DNA from: Akkermansia muciniphila
GTDB taxonomy: Bacteria > Verrucomicrobiota > Verrucomicrobiia > Limisphaerales > BJHT01
DNA: 35,012 nucleotides
Assembly: GCA_945861535.1 (NCBI GenBank)
Contig: CAMAUZ010000080.1
Span: forward strand, 1 to 35,012
Direction of reading: 5' to 3'
Position numbers and translations under genes: made by a program. Position 1 is the first letter of the stretch. Every line of letters starts with the position of its first letter. The notes under the pieces are model-generated. The model made no database searches and had not been told where the DNA came from. It was given only the letters and a program-made list of their open reading frames with translations. Of the stretch, positions 1-7,679 are shown piece by piece.

Positions 1-1
1 C

Positions 2-130
2 CTGTCCCAAATGCTACAGATTGTGAGCGTCAACGCGTTTGAGCAAGTGCCTATGGCTGAGCTGTTTGCCAATATCGGCTCTCAAGATGAGGCTACCGCC
101 TCTCGTAACCAGTTGATGCTGTGGGACTAA
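2..130 (+). CDS. IS4-family-like transposase, C-terminal fragment
   Basis: An open frame enters from the left edge and stops with TAA at 128-130, giving 42 residues. It ends in a NQLMLWD-like tail after a segment containing VNAFEQVPMAELF. From memory, this '(I/V)S-x-x-FE-x-(V/T)P' segment followed by 'NQL-x-LF/W' is the usual C-terminus of IS4-type DDE transposases; the catalytic residues lie outside the window. Codon use is less GC-rich than in the neighbouring genes (tct, cgt, ttg), as expected of a mobile element. It runs towards, and slightly into, the 3' end of a convergent TonB receptor reading frame, suggesting that the element inserted there. The right inverted repeat should lie at about 131-160, but I cannot define it from one end. 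Confidence 0.6.
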   Translation: MSQMLQIVSVNAFEQVPMAELFANIGSQDEATASRNQLMLWD

Positions 131-2084
131 TATCCGGATGGTTATGATAGCGGATGTTGGAGCCTCGGGTCTTGAGTTCCCCATTCAGATAAGTGAAGGA
201 ACCCCAAACATCGAAGCGGCTGCGGGTGGTTTTCCAACTTTGGTCCAGCGTCAGTTCCACGCCGCGCGACGTGAGCGTGCCGACGTTCTGATACTGCTGG
301 ACACTGCCAATGGTCACGCCAGGGATGGCCGTCGTGTTGCCACCGGGCAGGGCGACGCCGCGGATGGTGTCCTCCGCCAGCGTGTAGAAGCCAACCACGC
401 CGGCCGTAAGGTCGGGCGTGAACTTATGGGTCAGACTGAGTTCAAGGGTCTTCAACTGCTCGGGCTTGAGGTCGGGATTGGGGATCAGTTGGAAGGACGA
501 GGTGGTCGCACTGTCAAAGCGGCCGAAGCTTTCGTAGCGCCGATCGGCGGAGGGCGCGAGAAAGGCGCTCCCATACAGCATCTTCCAGGCGGTGTCCGGC
601 GTCTGGTTGAACACGAGGCCGGCGCGGGGATTGAAGGTCTCGCCGTATTTGGTGTTGTAGTCCCCGCGGAAACCGACGGTGCTCGAGATACGGTCGGTCC
701 ACTCGGTTTGCAGTTGGGCGAAGGCCCCGGCGTTATAGGATGACTCGTCGTAAATTTTCGCCGGAATGGTCGTGTTAAGATAGAACTGCCCTTGTTGGGA
801 CGGCCGGAGCCGGGTGTTGTAAGGTGTCGCGAGGTCCGGGGTCTTGGCAATCGAGTAGCTGTAGTCACCGGTAAGTCCGGCGGTGACGGTATTTCTCTCG
901 CCAACCTCCAGGGTGCCGCGGCTTTCAATCTGGTACCGCTCACCGAAGGCGTATTTGTAGGTCTGGTTGTAATTGAAGAAAATGTCGCTTGTGTAGTAAT
1001 TGCGATAGCCGGAGTGGGGCAGGCGTTCGTAGCGGGAGTAGTTCGCCCGCACCAATCCCGAGAACCGCTCGTTGGCCGTGAATTTGTAGGCGGCGTAGGC
1101 GGTGGCCTGGGCCGTGGGATTCTCCGGCGAACCGTCGTACGGCACGATGCCGAGCAGTGAAAACGGCCCCCCCGGCAGTTCCGCGTCGGTCAGACTCGTC
1201 GCCAAAAAGGACTGCCGCCAGCCGACGGTCAAATCCTCCCACAGGTCCACCTTCAAGAAGGTGCTGAAGCTTTTGAAGCCCGGATGATATGGCGCGTCTC
1301 CCGGCAGGAGGAAGTCACCGCCCCGATGGAAGTCCGAGTAATACTGCTCACTCAAGGGCGCGCCGTGCGACTCCTGCCAGTGACCGCCGAGACTCACCGC
1401 CACGGCCGACGAGAAGCGCTTGGCGGCGAACACCGCCAATTGATAGGTTTCAAACGATCCTCCCGCGAAACTACCGCGCACCATCCCTTCTTCCGTCGGT
1501 GTCTGGGTGATGATGTTGATCACCCCCGTGAACGCATCCGCGCCATAGAGCGCCGAGGCCGGGCCGGAGAGAATCTCGACCTGCTTGGCCATGTAGAGCG
1601 GATAGTTCTCCGACACCTGCAAATCCGTCTCGCCCGTCGGCCCGCTGATGCGGATGCCATCCTGCAGGACGACGAACTTGTTGTTCCCGGTGACGCCCCG
1701 GATGGTGACGATGTTTTTGGAATCCGAGTGAACGTGGTTGAGCACATCCACGCCGGGCAGGCTCTTGAGCACGTCCTCGAGATTGCGGTAGCCGCGCTCC
1801 TCGATCTGGCGCTGGGTGATCACGCGCACCGTTGCGGGCGCGCGTTCCGGCGATTCGGCGCGGAAGGACGCCGTGCTGACGGTGAGTTTCTCCGCCTGGA
1901 GCCACGCCAGCTCCTGGGCCAGCGTCGTCACGGTGTTCCGTGGTTTTTCCTCCTTCGCTCCCTCCGGTTTGGCGTCCTGCGCGACGGTGGGGGAGGACAT
2001 CGACGCGGCGAGCAGTCCGACCGCGAGCAGTTGCCGTGCGGGAAATGCCCGAACCAGGGCGCAATCAGGCTTAGGTGAATTCAT
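93..2084 (-). CDS. TonB-dependent outer-membrane receptor, C-terminus lost to IS insertion
   Basis: The 663-residue frame starts with an apparent signal peptide (hydrophobic LLAVGLLAASM, cleavage near VAQ-DA at about residue 36). A plug domain follows at roughly residues 80-195, with 'VRVITQRQIEERGYRNLEDVL', 'IRGVTGNNKFVVLQDGIRI' and 'EILSGPASALYGADAFTGVI', the classic plug signature. The rest is beta-barrel sequence rich in aromatic and alternating residues. Such receptors import siderophores, vitamin B12 or oligosaccharides using ExbBD-TonB energy; the substrate cannot be told here. The barrel stops short after 'TYLNGELKTRGSN'. The final roughly 20 residues read antisense into the transposase fragment and lack the terminal aromatic strand that barrel assembly needs. 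I therefore regard it as a truncated, probably non-functional gene, although most of the frame is intact. Confidence 0.85.
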   Translation of the reverse strand: MNSPKPDCALVRAFPARQLLAVGLLAASMSSPTVAQDAKPEGAKEEKPRNTVTTLAQELAWLQAEKLTVSTASFRAESPERAPATVRVITQRQIEERGYRNLEDVLKSLPGVDVLNHVHSDSKNIVTIRGVTGNNKFVVLQDGIRISGPTGETDLQVSENYPLYMAKQVEILSGPASALYGADAFTGVINIITQTPTEEGMVRGSFAGGSFETYQLAVFAAKRFSSAVAVSLGGHWQESHGAPLSEQYYSDFHRGGDFLLPGDAPYHPGFKSFSTFLKVDLWEDLTVGWRQSFLATSLTDAELPGGPFSLLGIVPYDGSPENPTAQATAYAAYKFTANERFSGLVRANYSRYERLPHSGYRNYYTSDIFFNYNQTYKYAFGERYQIESRGTLEVGERNTVTAGLTGDYSYSIAKTPDLATPYNTRLRPSQQGQFYLNTTIPAKIYDESSYNAGAFAQLQTEWTDRISSTVGFRGDYNTKYGETFNPRAGLVFNQTPDTAWKMLYGSAFLAPSADRRYESFGRFDSATTSSFQLIPNPDLKPEQLKTLELSLTHKFTPDLTAGVVGFYTLAEDTIRGVALPGGNTTAIPGVTIGSVQQYQNVGTLTSRGVELTLDQSWKTTRSRFDVWGSFTYLNGELKTRGSNIRYHNHPDISPTASTGYERR

Positions 2085-2205
2085 ATAACTTCAGGGAAAT
2101 TCCGTAGCCTGTCTGGCGGCGGCGGGCCTTGAAGTAAAGGCTAAAGCCACCCCTCCCACCTAAAACATGCCCACACCCGCCAGCGCCGCTCGCAGCCGCG
2201 CCAGC

Positions 2206-2319
2206 GGGGAAACCAAGCAGACTGGCAAAGCCGGCACCGAACCTGCGACCGGATTAAATATTCCCGGGCGATAGAATGCTAGCTGCCAACCCCGGTGACG
2301 AACCGGAGCTTTTTGTTTT
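2206..2319 (+). promoter_or_regulatory. possible structured leader RNA with weak intrinsic terminator
   Basis: The 469-nt gap between the receptor and the next + strand gene has no convincing gene. Its centre reads like a folded RNA on the + strand: GGGGAAACC at 2206-2214, GGCAAAGCC just after, a CCGG-bounded stem, then a hairpin with GGC/GCC and TAG/CTA pairings near 2266-2288. A short hairpin CCGGT-gacga-ACCGG (2292-2306) followed by TTTTTGTTTT (2310-2319) resembles a weak terminator. The AAACC and GCAAAGCC words recall the cyclic di-GMP-I (GEMM) riboswitch, but the spacing between them is far shorter than in that class. The next gene starts about 230 nt downstream. The call is speculative. 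Confidence 0.2.
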
Positions 2320-2553
2320 CCCGGTTCCACCTTCTTCCCCAGAAATTTCCACCTATAAAAATGCCGATCACACCTGCCCTGCGCGGCGCGCTGAGGACAG
2401 CGACGCCCTACCACCCGCGCCAACCCCGAGCCACCCATCCGCGAAAGCGAGGTTTCGTTTCCCCTTCCTGATTTTTCGGGCCCCCTGTTCTTTCTGCCAG
2501 CCTCCCGTTCCTTTTCAAATTATCCCACCCCGCCCCGCGTCCATGCCGCCCGC

Positions 2554-4185
2554 ATGAACCGCCGCCGCTTCCTCCAACTCACCCTCGCCGCCAGCTCCCT
2601 GCCGCCCGCTTTCCCCGCCGCCCTGCGCGCCGCATCCGCCGCACCCACCTTGTCCGCCGCGCCGTCCGCCGCTGCAGGCGAGCTGCTGCCCAACGGCATC
2701 CGGCTCCCCGCGGTCTGGCCGCCGGCAACTTCCACGCCCGTCCTCAAGCCCGCTCCCCTGCCCTTCTATCTCGCGCAACCGCCCGCCGTCCTTCCCATCG
2801 ATTTCGGCCGTCAGCTCTTCGTCGATGACTTCCTCATTGAGCACACCACGCTTCAGCGGCGCTTCCATCTGCCGGAGCTGCATCCCGCCAATCCGCTCAT
2901 TCGCCCCGAGCAGCCGTGGGAAAAAGCCGGTCTCGCACCGATGGCCGCGATCCTCGGCGATGGCGTGTGGTTCGATCCGCAGGACCGGCTTTTCAAACTT
3001 TGGTACATGGCGGGCTGGCGCAGCGGCACCGCGCTGGCGGTCTCGGAGGACGGCATCCGCTGGCGCAAACCGGCGTTCGGCATCGTCCCCGGCAGCAACC
3101 TCGTCCACACCGGCGACCGCGATTCCACAAGCCTCTGGCTGGATCCCACCGAGACCAATCCCGCGCGCCGCTACAAATTTTTCCGCAGCCATCGCGAAGT
3201 CCGCGACGGCAAGGCCGAGTGGTATTTCGAGATTCACACCTCCGCCGATGGCATTCACTGGAGCGCGCCCGCGGGCCGCAGCGGCTCGATTTATCCGCGC
3301 AGCACCGTGGGCTGGAATCCGGCGCGCAAGGTCTGGATTTACAGCCTGCGCAAAGACTCGAGCACCGCCATCGGCCGCTGCCGCCGCTACTACGAATGCG
3401 CCGATCCGATCACCGGCGCGGACTGGGGAAAAGAAGCCCGCCACTGGTGGGTTGGGGCCGATTCGCTCGATCCCGCGCGCCCCGGCACCACCTTCCAGCC
3501 GCAGCTCACCAACATCGACGCCGTCCCCTATGAGAGCGTGATGCTCGGCCTCTACACGCTCTGGCGCGGCGCGTTGAATCCCGACCTCGGCCGCCCCGAA
3601 CTCAACGACGTCTGCCTCGGTTTCAGCCGCGACGGTTTTCATTTTCATCGGCCGGACCGCCGCCCGTTTCTCGCGCTGTCGGAGGAAAAAGGCGCATGGA
3701 ACTGGGGCAACGTCCAGCCCGCCGCCACGCCGCCGCTCGTGGTCGGTGACAAACTCCACTTCTATTTCAGCGGTCGCAGTGGCGCGCCCGGCTTCCCCGA
3801 CGGCGGCGGCAGCACCGGCCTCGCCACGTTGCGCCGCGACGGCTTCGCCTCGCTCGACGCCGGCGACACCGAGGGCAGCATCACCACGCGGCCGGTGCGA
3901 TTCAGCGGCTGCCATCTCTTTGTGAATCTCGCCACCGCACCCGGCGGCGAGCTGCGCACCGAAATCCTCGACGCCGACAATCGCGTGATCGCCCCGTTCA
4001 CCCGCGAAAACAGCGTTCCCCTCCGCACCGATCAAACCCGACACGCCGTGAAATGGCTGGGCGCTGACGACCTCGCCGCCGTCACCGGACGCGCCGTCAA
4101 GCTGCGCTTCCACCTTCGCAACGCCAGTCTCTATGCGTTCTGGACCAGCCGGGATTCCTCGGGCGCCACCGCGCCGTTGAGCTGA
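2554..4185 (+). CDS. Tat-exported glycosyl hydrolase-like beta-propeller protein
   Basis: The 543-residue protein begins NRRRFLQLTLAASSL, a twin-arginine (RRxFL) export signal with Ala-rich cleavage region near residue 30, so it is probably exported folded. After a Pro-rich linker comes 'GRQLFVDDFLIE' (about residues 88-99), then HPANPLIRPEQPWE, and repeated W/D-rich segments such as 'FDPQDRLFKLWYMAGW' and 'LAVSEDGIRWRKP'. This pattern is common in planctomycete and verrucomicrobial proteins distantly related to the five-bladed GH43/GH32 propeller fold. A C-terminal beta-rich region from about residue 445 ('FVNLATAPGGELRTEILD') resembles the sandwich that follows such propellers. A polysaccharide-related role is inferred; the substrate is unknown. 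The ATG at 2554 is chosen because it gives the complete Tat motif. Confidence 0.65.
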   Translation: MNRRRFLQLTLAASSLPPAFPAALRAASAAPTLSAAPSAAAGELLPNGIRLPAVWPPATSTPVLKPAPLPFYLAQPPAVLPIDFGRQLFVDDFLIEHTTLQRRFHLPELHPANPLIRPEQPWEKAGLAPMAAILGDGVWFDPQDRLFKLWYMAGWRSGTALAVSEDGIRWRKPAFGIVPGSNLVHTGDRDSTSLWLDPTETNPARRYKFFRSHREVRDGKAEWYFEIHTSADGIHWSAPAGRSGSIYPRSTVGWNPARKVWIYSLRKDSSTAIGRCRRYYECADPITGADWGKEARHWWVGADSLDPARPGTTFQPQLTNIDAVPYESVMLGLYTLWRGALNPDLGRPELNDVCLGFSRDGFHFHRPDRRPFLALSEEKGAWNWGNVQPAATPPLVVGDKLHFYFSGRSGAPGFPDGGGSTGLATLRRDGFASLDAGDTEGSITTRPVRFSGCHLFVNLATAPGGELRTEILDADNRVIAPFTRENSVPLRTDQTRHAVKWLGADDLAAVTGRAVKLRFHLRNASLYAFWTSRDSSGATAPLS

Positions 4186-4234
4186 TTGCCGGACGCCGAC
4201 GGTCGGTGCCGCACGCGGTCGCGGAGCGCGGCCG

Positions 4235-4342
4235 GGGTAGCGCAGGCGTCCTCGCCTACGAGTTCGGGCGGCGTCTCGCCGCCCGTACCAACTCGGGGCG
4301 AGACGCCCCGCGAACTCGCAGGCGGGACGTCTGCGGTACCCG
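4235..4342. repeat. palindromic element with internal hairpins
   Basis: Imperfect inverted arms of about 34 nt (4235-4268 and 4309-4342) share the words GGTA-CGCAG-CGTC and CGAACTCG. Between and within them are two tight hairpins, GGGCGGCG-TCT-CGCCGCCC (4266-4284) and GGGGCG-AGA-CGCCCC (4295-4309). No gene is seen here. It belongs to the 'hairpin-arm' class of elements found across this window. Confidence 0.6.
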
Positions 4343-4495
4343 GGGTGACACAGGCCGGCAGACTGAAGCGGCGTGAACGACGCGCACCGCGGTTTCCCTT
4401 CTTTCGGTATGCGCGGCGCGGCGGATTTCGCAGACTGCCGACTCCTTTTACGAATCGGGAAGAGCTGTCCCGGCGTCGTCGCTCCGCGACGGTAT

Positions 4496-4699
4496 GCGCT
4501 TAGCCGTAATCATTCAGTCGAACCGAATTTTTGACCACAGAGACACGATGAACACAGAGAAAGCCAAGGACTCGCTGGTCAAGCTTCGTTCACTGAATGG
4601 TGACTTCTCGGAGCCGCGGCCGTCCGACGTTCTTCTCTGTGTTCATCGTGTCTCTGTGGTTTTCTGTCCCATTCCAACTGAATAGTTACGGCTTAGCGC
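4496..4699. repeat. long inverted repeat, family E copy 1
   Basis: A perfect 28-nt inverted repeat (4534-4561 against 4633-4660, containing GACACGATGAACACAGAG) is flanked by longer imperfect arms with AGCCGTAA...ATTCAG on the left and its complement at 4675-4699. The whole unit is about 200 nt. The same core arms recur at 7327-7354/7426-7453 and, with slight change, at 21756-21783/21855-21882. The centre of copies 1 and 2 shares GGTGACTTCT. It has no coding capacity that I trust. Confidence 0.85.
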
Positions 4700-4905
4700 C
4701 AAAGGCGCGGCTCATACCAGACTGGGGCAACGCCCCAGATCAGATGCCAGCTAATGAATTCAGGGCTGAAGACCCGTTCTATCTATCTGACGAAGGATGA
4801 TGCTTCCCCGCGATAGACCGCGCTTTCAGCGCTCAAATGGTAATTGGCTCGCTTCCTGGGGCGTTGCCCCACGCTGGTACAAGTCCGCGCCTTTGGCGCC
4901 AAACA
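4690..4905. repeat. long inverted repeat with nested inner pair
   Basis: The outer arms (about 4690-4739 and 4855-4905) both carry GCGCCAAAGGCGCGG and TGGGGCAACGCCCCAG in inverted order. These words are themselves small hairpins. Inside lies a second, less perfect inverted pair (about 4757-4782 and 4812-4838, with CTGAA and GATAGA words). The element abuts family E copy 1 directly, so 4496-4905 is a compound palindrome. No gene is visible between 4186 and 4980. Confidence 0.75.
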
Positions 4906-4980
4906 CATACCCGCGACGGAACGAAAACGGCGCTTGGTTATTCGCAGAAAGAGCCGGACCAGCCACCGCACGCCAAAAGT

Positions 4981-6027
4981 TCACGGCGCTGCCGGCAGCG
5001 CGAGGGCGAGAGCAGTGGTGGCCCAGCCGGCAGCGGTGATGGAGATGAACTGGTTGGTCCCGTGCGGGTAGCCGGATTCGTAGAAGGTCTGGATCGGCTT
5101 GCTGCGGGATTTCACGATCCACGAACCGTCGGGAAGCTGCTGGGACAGGAGATAGCCGAGCCCGCGGCGGTACGGGGCGGCTGTGGTGGCGAGGCCGCCG
5201 GACTGGTGCAGGGCGACGAGCGCGGTGCCGGTCGCGTAGGCGTCGGGGCCGAGCTCGGGGAGCTGGGACCAGCCGCCGTCGGCCTGCTGGGTCGCGAGCA
5301 AATCCTGCGCGGCCTGTTGAATCTCGGCCGCGGTGGCGCCGGCCAGAGACAGCGCGCGCAACCGGAAGACGCGGTCTTCGGTGTCGGTCGCAGGAGTTTT
5401 CAGCAGCCACGAACGGACCTGGGCGACGCGCTGATCGATGCGCTCGCGCTGTTCGGCGGTGCCGAAGCTTTTCAATCCGCGCAGCGCGGCGTGGGTGGAG
5501 GTGAAGAGGCTTTGTTCCGACGGCGGGCGGCGGGATTGCGGCTTCCAGTGCGGGAGATTCTTCTGCCAGACAAGGAGATATTCGGCGACGGCGGCGGTGG
5601 TCGCGTCGGGTTTCCAGCCGCCGTTGGCGAGCGCCCAGAGCGCGTAACCGGCGGTGTCGGTCTGGCCGCCCTGGCCTTTGCCAGCAAGATAATTGGTGCG
5701 GTTCTTCGCGAGGAAATCGGCGGTGAACTGGAGCTGCTGGCGCAGTTCGTTGGTGTCGATGCTGAAGCCGCGCGCCTGCGCGAGGGTGAGGGCCATGATG
5801 GGCAGCCCCTGATTGTGACAGGTGAAACAGCGCTCGCGTTTTTCCATCGAGCCGCGCGCGCCGGCGGTCAGGAGCGGCAGCGAATTCGTCACGGCGGCGC
5901 GGAGGGCGGCCGGGGACGGCGAGGGAATGTCGGTTGCGGAAGACGCGGGCGCGGGCGCCGGCGCGGCGACGACGGCGGGTGCGAAAATAGCGAGGACGGC
6001 GAGGAGGAAGCAGGCGGGGATTTTCAT
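4981..6027 (-). CDS. secreted alpha/alpha-toroid (squalene cyclase/prenyltransferase-like) protein with CxxCH
   Basis: The 348-residue protein has a clear signal peptide from the chosen start (MKIPACFLLAVLAIF..VVA-AP). An upstream in-frame extension to 6324 has low-complexity, non-native composition and would hide the signal, so I reject it. A CFTCH motif at about residue 65 resembles a c-type haem attachment site. The rest is helical with repeated GW and QxxDGxW-type words ('QQADGGWSQLP', 'QQLPDGSW', 'GYALWALANGGW'), the hallmark of the squalene-hopene cyclase/prenyltransferase toroid. The acidic DxDD cyclase motif is not seen, so terpene cyclase activity is unlikely. Similar CxxCH-toroid proteins are, as far as I recall, common and uncharacterised in Planctomycetes and Acidobacteria. 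Function unknown; probably periplasmic. Confidence 0.65.
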   Translation of the reverse strand: MKIPACFLLAVLAIFAPAVVAAPAPAPASSATDIPSPSPAALRAAVTNSLPLLTAGARGSMEKRERCFTCHNQGLPIMALTLAQARGFSIDTNELRQQLQFTADFLAKNRTNYLAGKGQGGQTDTAGYALWALANGGWKPDATTAAVAEYLLVWQKNLPHWKPQSRRPPSEQSLFTSTHAALRGLKSFGTAEQRERIDQRVAQVRSWLLKTPATDTEDRVFRLRALSLAGATAAEIQQAAQDLLATQQADGGWSQLPELGPDAYATGTALVALHQSGGLATTAAPYRRGLGYLLSQQLPDGSWIVKSRSKPIQTFYESGYPHGTNQFISITAAGWATTALALALPAAP

Positions 6028-6220
6028 CGGGTTCGAGCTGGTTGGCGCGGGGTGGCGTGGCGTGTTGCGGCGCAATGTATTTTGGTGCGTTGAATCGTGT
6101 TGTCGCACAGCCGGCGTCGACGCGCACGCGCATTGTGACGGGCAAGTTGCCGAGCTGGAACCCGACGTCAGCGCACGAAGCCCGGCCACGCCGCGGGTGC
6201 GGTAACGGCGGATTTGGAGT

Positions 6221-6928
6221 TCAGCGGCGAGCGTGGAAGACGAGGAAGAGTTCGTCGCCGCGGCGGCGGCGGGAGTGGAGTTGGAATTGGGCGGCGGCGG
6301 CCAGGTTCGGCGCTCCGAGACCATCGGAGAGGGTGGGAGCGGTGCGGCCGCCGAAGAGGCGCGGGCAGAGGGTAAGATTGATTTCGTCCACGAGATTTTC
6401 GCGGAAGAGGGCGTCGTTGAGTTCGCCGCCGCCTTCGCAGAGGAGGCGCTTCACTCCCCATTCGGAATGAAGCCAGCGGAGGGCGCGGGTGAAATTGATT
6501 TTCTTGTCGCCGCAGATTTTCACGGTGTCGGCGACGGCGCGGAGGGCGCGGAGTCGTTCGGCTCCGGCGGCGCGGGTGGTGAGGATGATGAGCGGAGAGA
6601 AGTGGTGGCGGAAAATTTCGGCCTCGAGATTCACGCGGCCGGTGCCGCTCACGATGATGCGGAGGTTGTACTCGGCGAGGCCGACGCGCAGGCGTTGGCG
6701 GCGGTATTTGGCGGCGCCGGGGCTGAGCTGGATTTCGGGCTGGGCATTGATGGTGCCGGCACCGGTCATCACGGCGTCCGCGGTGGCGCGCAGGGCGTAG
6801 AGATGGGCGTGGTCGGCGGCGCTGCCGAAGGAGGTGACGGCGCGGTTGGCAGTGGCGATCTTGGCATCGGCGGTGAGAGCCATGTTGATGGCGACCACGG
6901 GGCGGGGCGGGGCGGGAGGGGGTGGCAT
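6221..6928 (-). CDS. RibD C-terminal domain / dihydrofolate-reductase-fold protein
   Basis: The 235-residue protein matches the stand-alone RibD_C family (PF01872). 'VVAINMALTADAKIA' near the N-terminus is the first strand and substrate loop, 'ADAVMTGAGTINAQ' is the second block, and 'LLCEGGGELNDALF' is the NADPH-binding glycine motif. The C-terminal block is 'VDEINLTLCPRLFGGR'. Family members reduce the ribosylaminopyrimidine intermediate of riboflavin synthesis or act on related pterins. There is no deaminase domain and no other rib gene nearby, so the exact substrate is uncertain. The start at 6928 gives a short Pro-rich leader; a later start is unlikely because the first strand begins at residue 11. 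It lies upstream of the toroid gene on the same strand with a 193-nt gap. Confidence 0.8.
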   Translation of the reverse strand: MPPPPAPPRPVVAINMALTADAKIATANRAVTSFGSAADHAHLYALRATADAVMTGAGTINAQPEIQLSPGAAKYRRQRLRVGLAEYNLRIIVSGTGRVNLEAEIFRHHFSPLIILTTRAAGAERLRALRAVADTVKICGDKKINFTRALRWLHSEWGVKRLLCEGGGELNDALFRENLVDEINLTLCPRLFGGRTAPTLSDGLGAPNLAAAAQFQLHSRRRRGDELFLVFHARR

Positions 6929-7109
6929 GGGGATTAGGGCGGGAGGGGAAATTTAACCACGGATGGACTCGGATGAACACGGATGGGAAAGCTCAAAGGA
7001 TAAAGCTCAAAGCTTAAGGGAAGGACCAGGCTCCAAGGACCAAGTGACGAGCGATGGGCTGGCCACGCCGACTTATTGCCTAAGTCGAAGTTATGCGGTG
7101 AGGGCGGCG

Positions 7110-7273
7110 GGAGCGCGGCCTTCAGGCCGCAGAAACGTCCACCCGCAGCCGCTGCTCCAAACCACCCGCACGCGTACCTCCACTCACCATTTGAGTGAAG
7201 CGGAAAAGGAGCGTCTGGAAATTCGCCCGCCCCATCCATGACGCACGTTTCTGCGGCCTGAAGGCCGCGCTCC
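7110..7273. repeat. perfect 29-nt inverted repeat with hairpin arms
   Basis: Arms 7110-7138 and 7245-7273 are perfectly complementary over 29 nt. Each arm contains GCGGCC-TTCA-GGCCGC, a hairpin in its own right. The roughly 106-nt centre includes CACTCACCATTTGAGTG, another small stem. No coding sequence is recognised. Confidence 0.85.
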
Positions 7274-7287
7274 AGCTGCATGGTTGC

Positions 7288-7493
7288 GCCTAAGCCGTAG
7301 CTATTCAGTTGAGCAGATGCAAATGAACCACAGAGACACGATGAACACAGAGAAGAAAAGGAATTCGCTAAGACACATCTACTAACTGATTGGTGACTTC
7401 TTAGTGGCGACTCTACTCCTCTTCTTTCTCTGTGTTCATCGTGTCTCTGTGGTCTTACTTCCCGTTTCAACTGAATAGGAACGAATAAGTCCC
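7288..7493. repeat. long inverted repeat, family E copy 2
   Basis: The same 28-nt arms as at 4534-4561/4633-4660 occur here at 7327-7354 and 7426-7453. The outer arms contain CTATTCAGTTGA in both orientations. The centre shares GGTGACTTCT with copy 1, which shows that the whole element was copied, not just the arms. Confidence 0.85.
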
Positions 7494-7679
7494 TACCGTA
7501 GTCCCGGCCATGTAACTCTGTGTGCCGGAGGTGTCTGGCGTCTTGGTTTTGGAATCTGCTTTGTGCTTGGTCCTTCCCTTGAGCTTTGAGCTTTGAGCTT
7601 TGAGCTTCCCCCCCCTTTCCCCATCCGTGTTTATCCGTGTGCATCCGTGGTTTCAAAATTCCGGTTTCGCGGTTCGGCC

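Larger units (their letters stand above)
6956..7651. repeat. outermost inverted repeats of a nested repeat block
   Basis: The outer arm at 6956-6986 (degenerate runs of ACGGATG) pairs with 7621-7651, with 28 of 31 positions complementary by eye. Just inside, runs of AAGCTCAAAG ending AGGGAAGGACCA (about 6987-7028) pair with 7567-7607. Between these lie two further inverted repeats, listed separately. The 0.75 kb gap between the RibD-like gene and queA therefore consists almost entirely of inverted repeats and no gene is visible in it. Confidence 0.8.

Noticed and set aside
4186-4980. Possible CRISPR array because of many repeats
   Set aside because: Repeats are inverted pairs of differing families, not regular direct repeats with spacers of even length, and no cas gene is present.
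6028-6324. N-terminal extension of the toroid protein
   Set aside because: Low-complexity Ser/Thr/Arg sequence upstream of a clear signal peptide overlaps the RibD-like gene; start moved to 6027.
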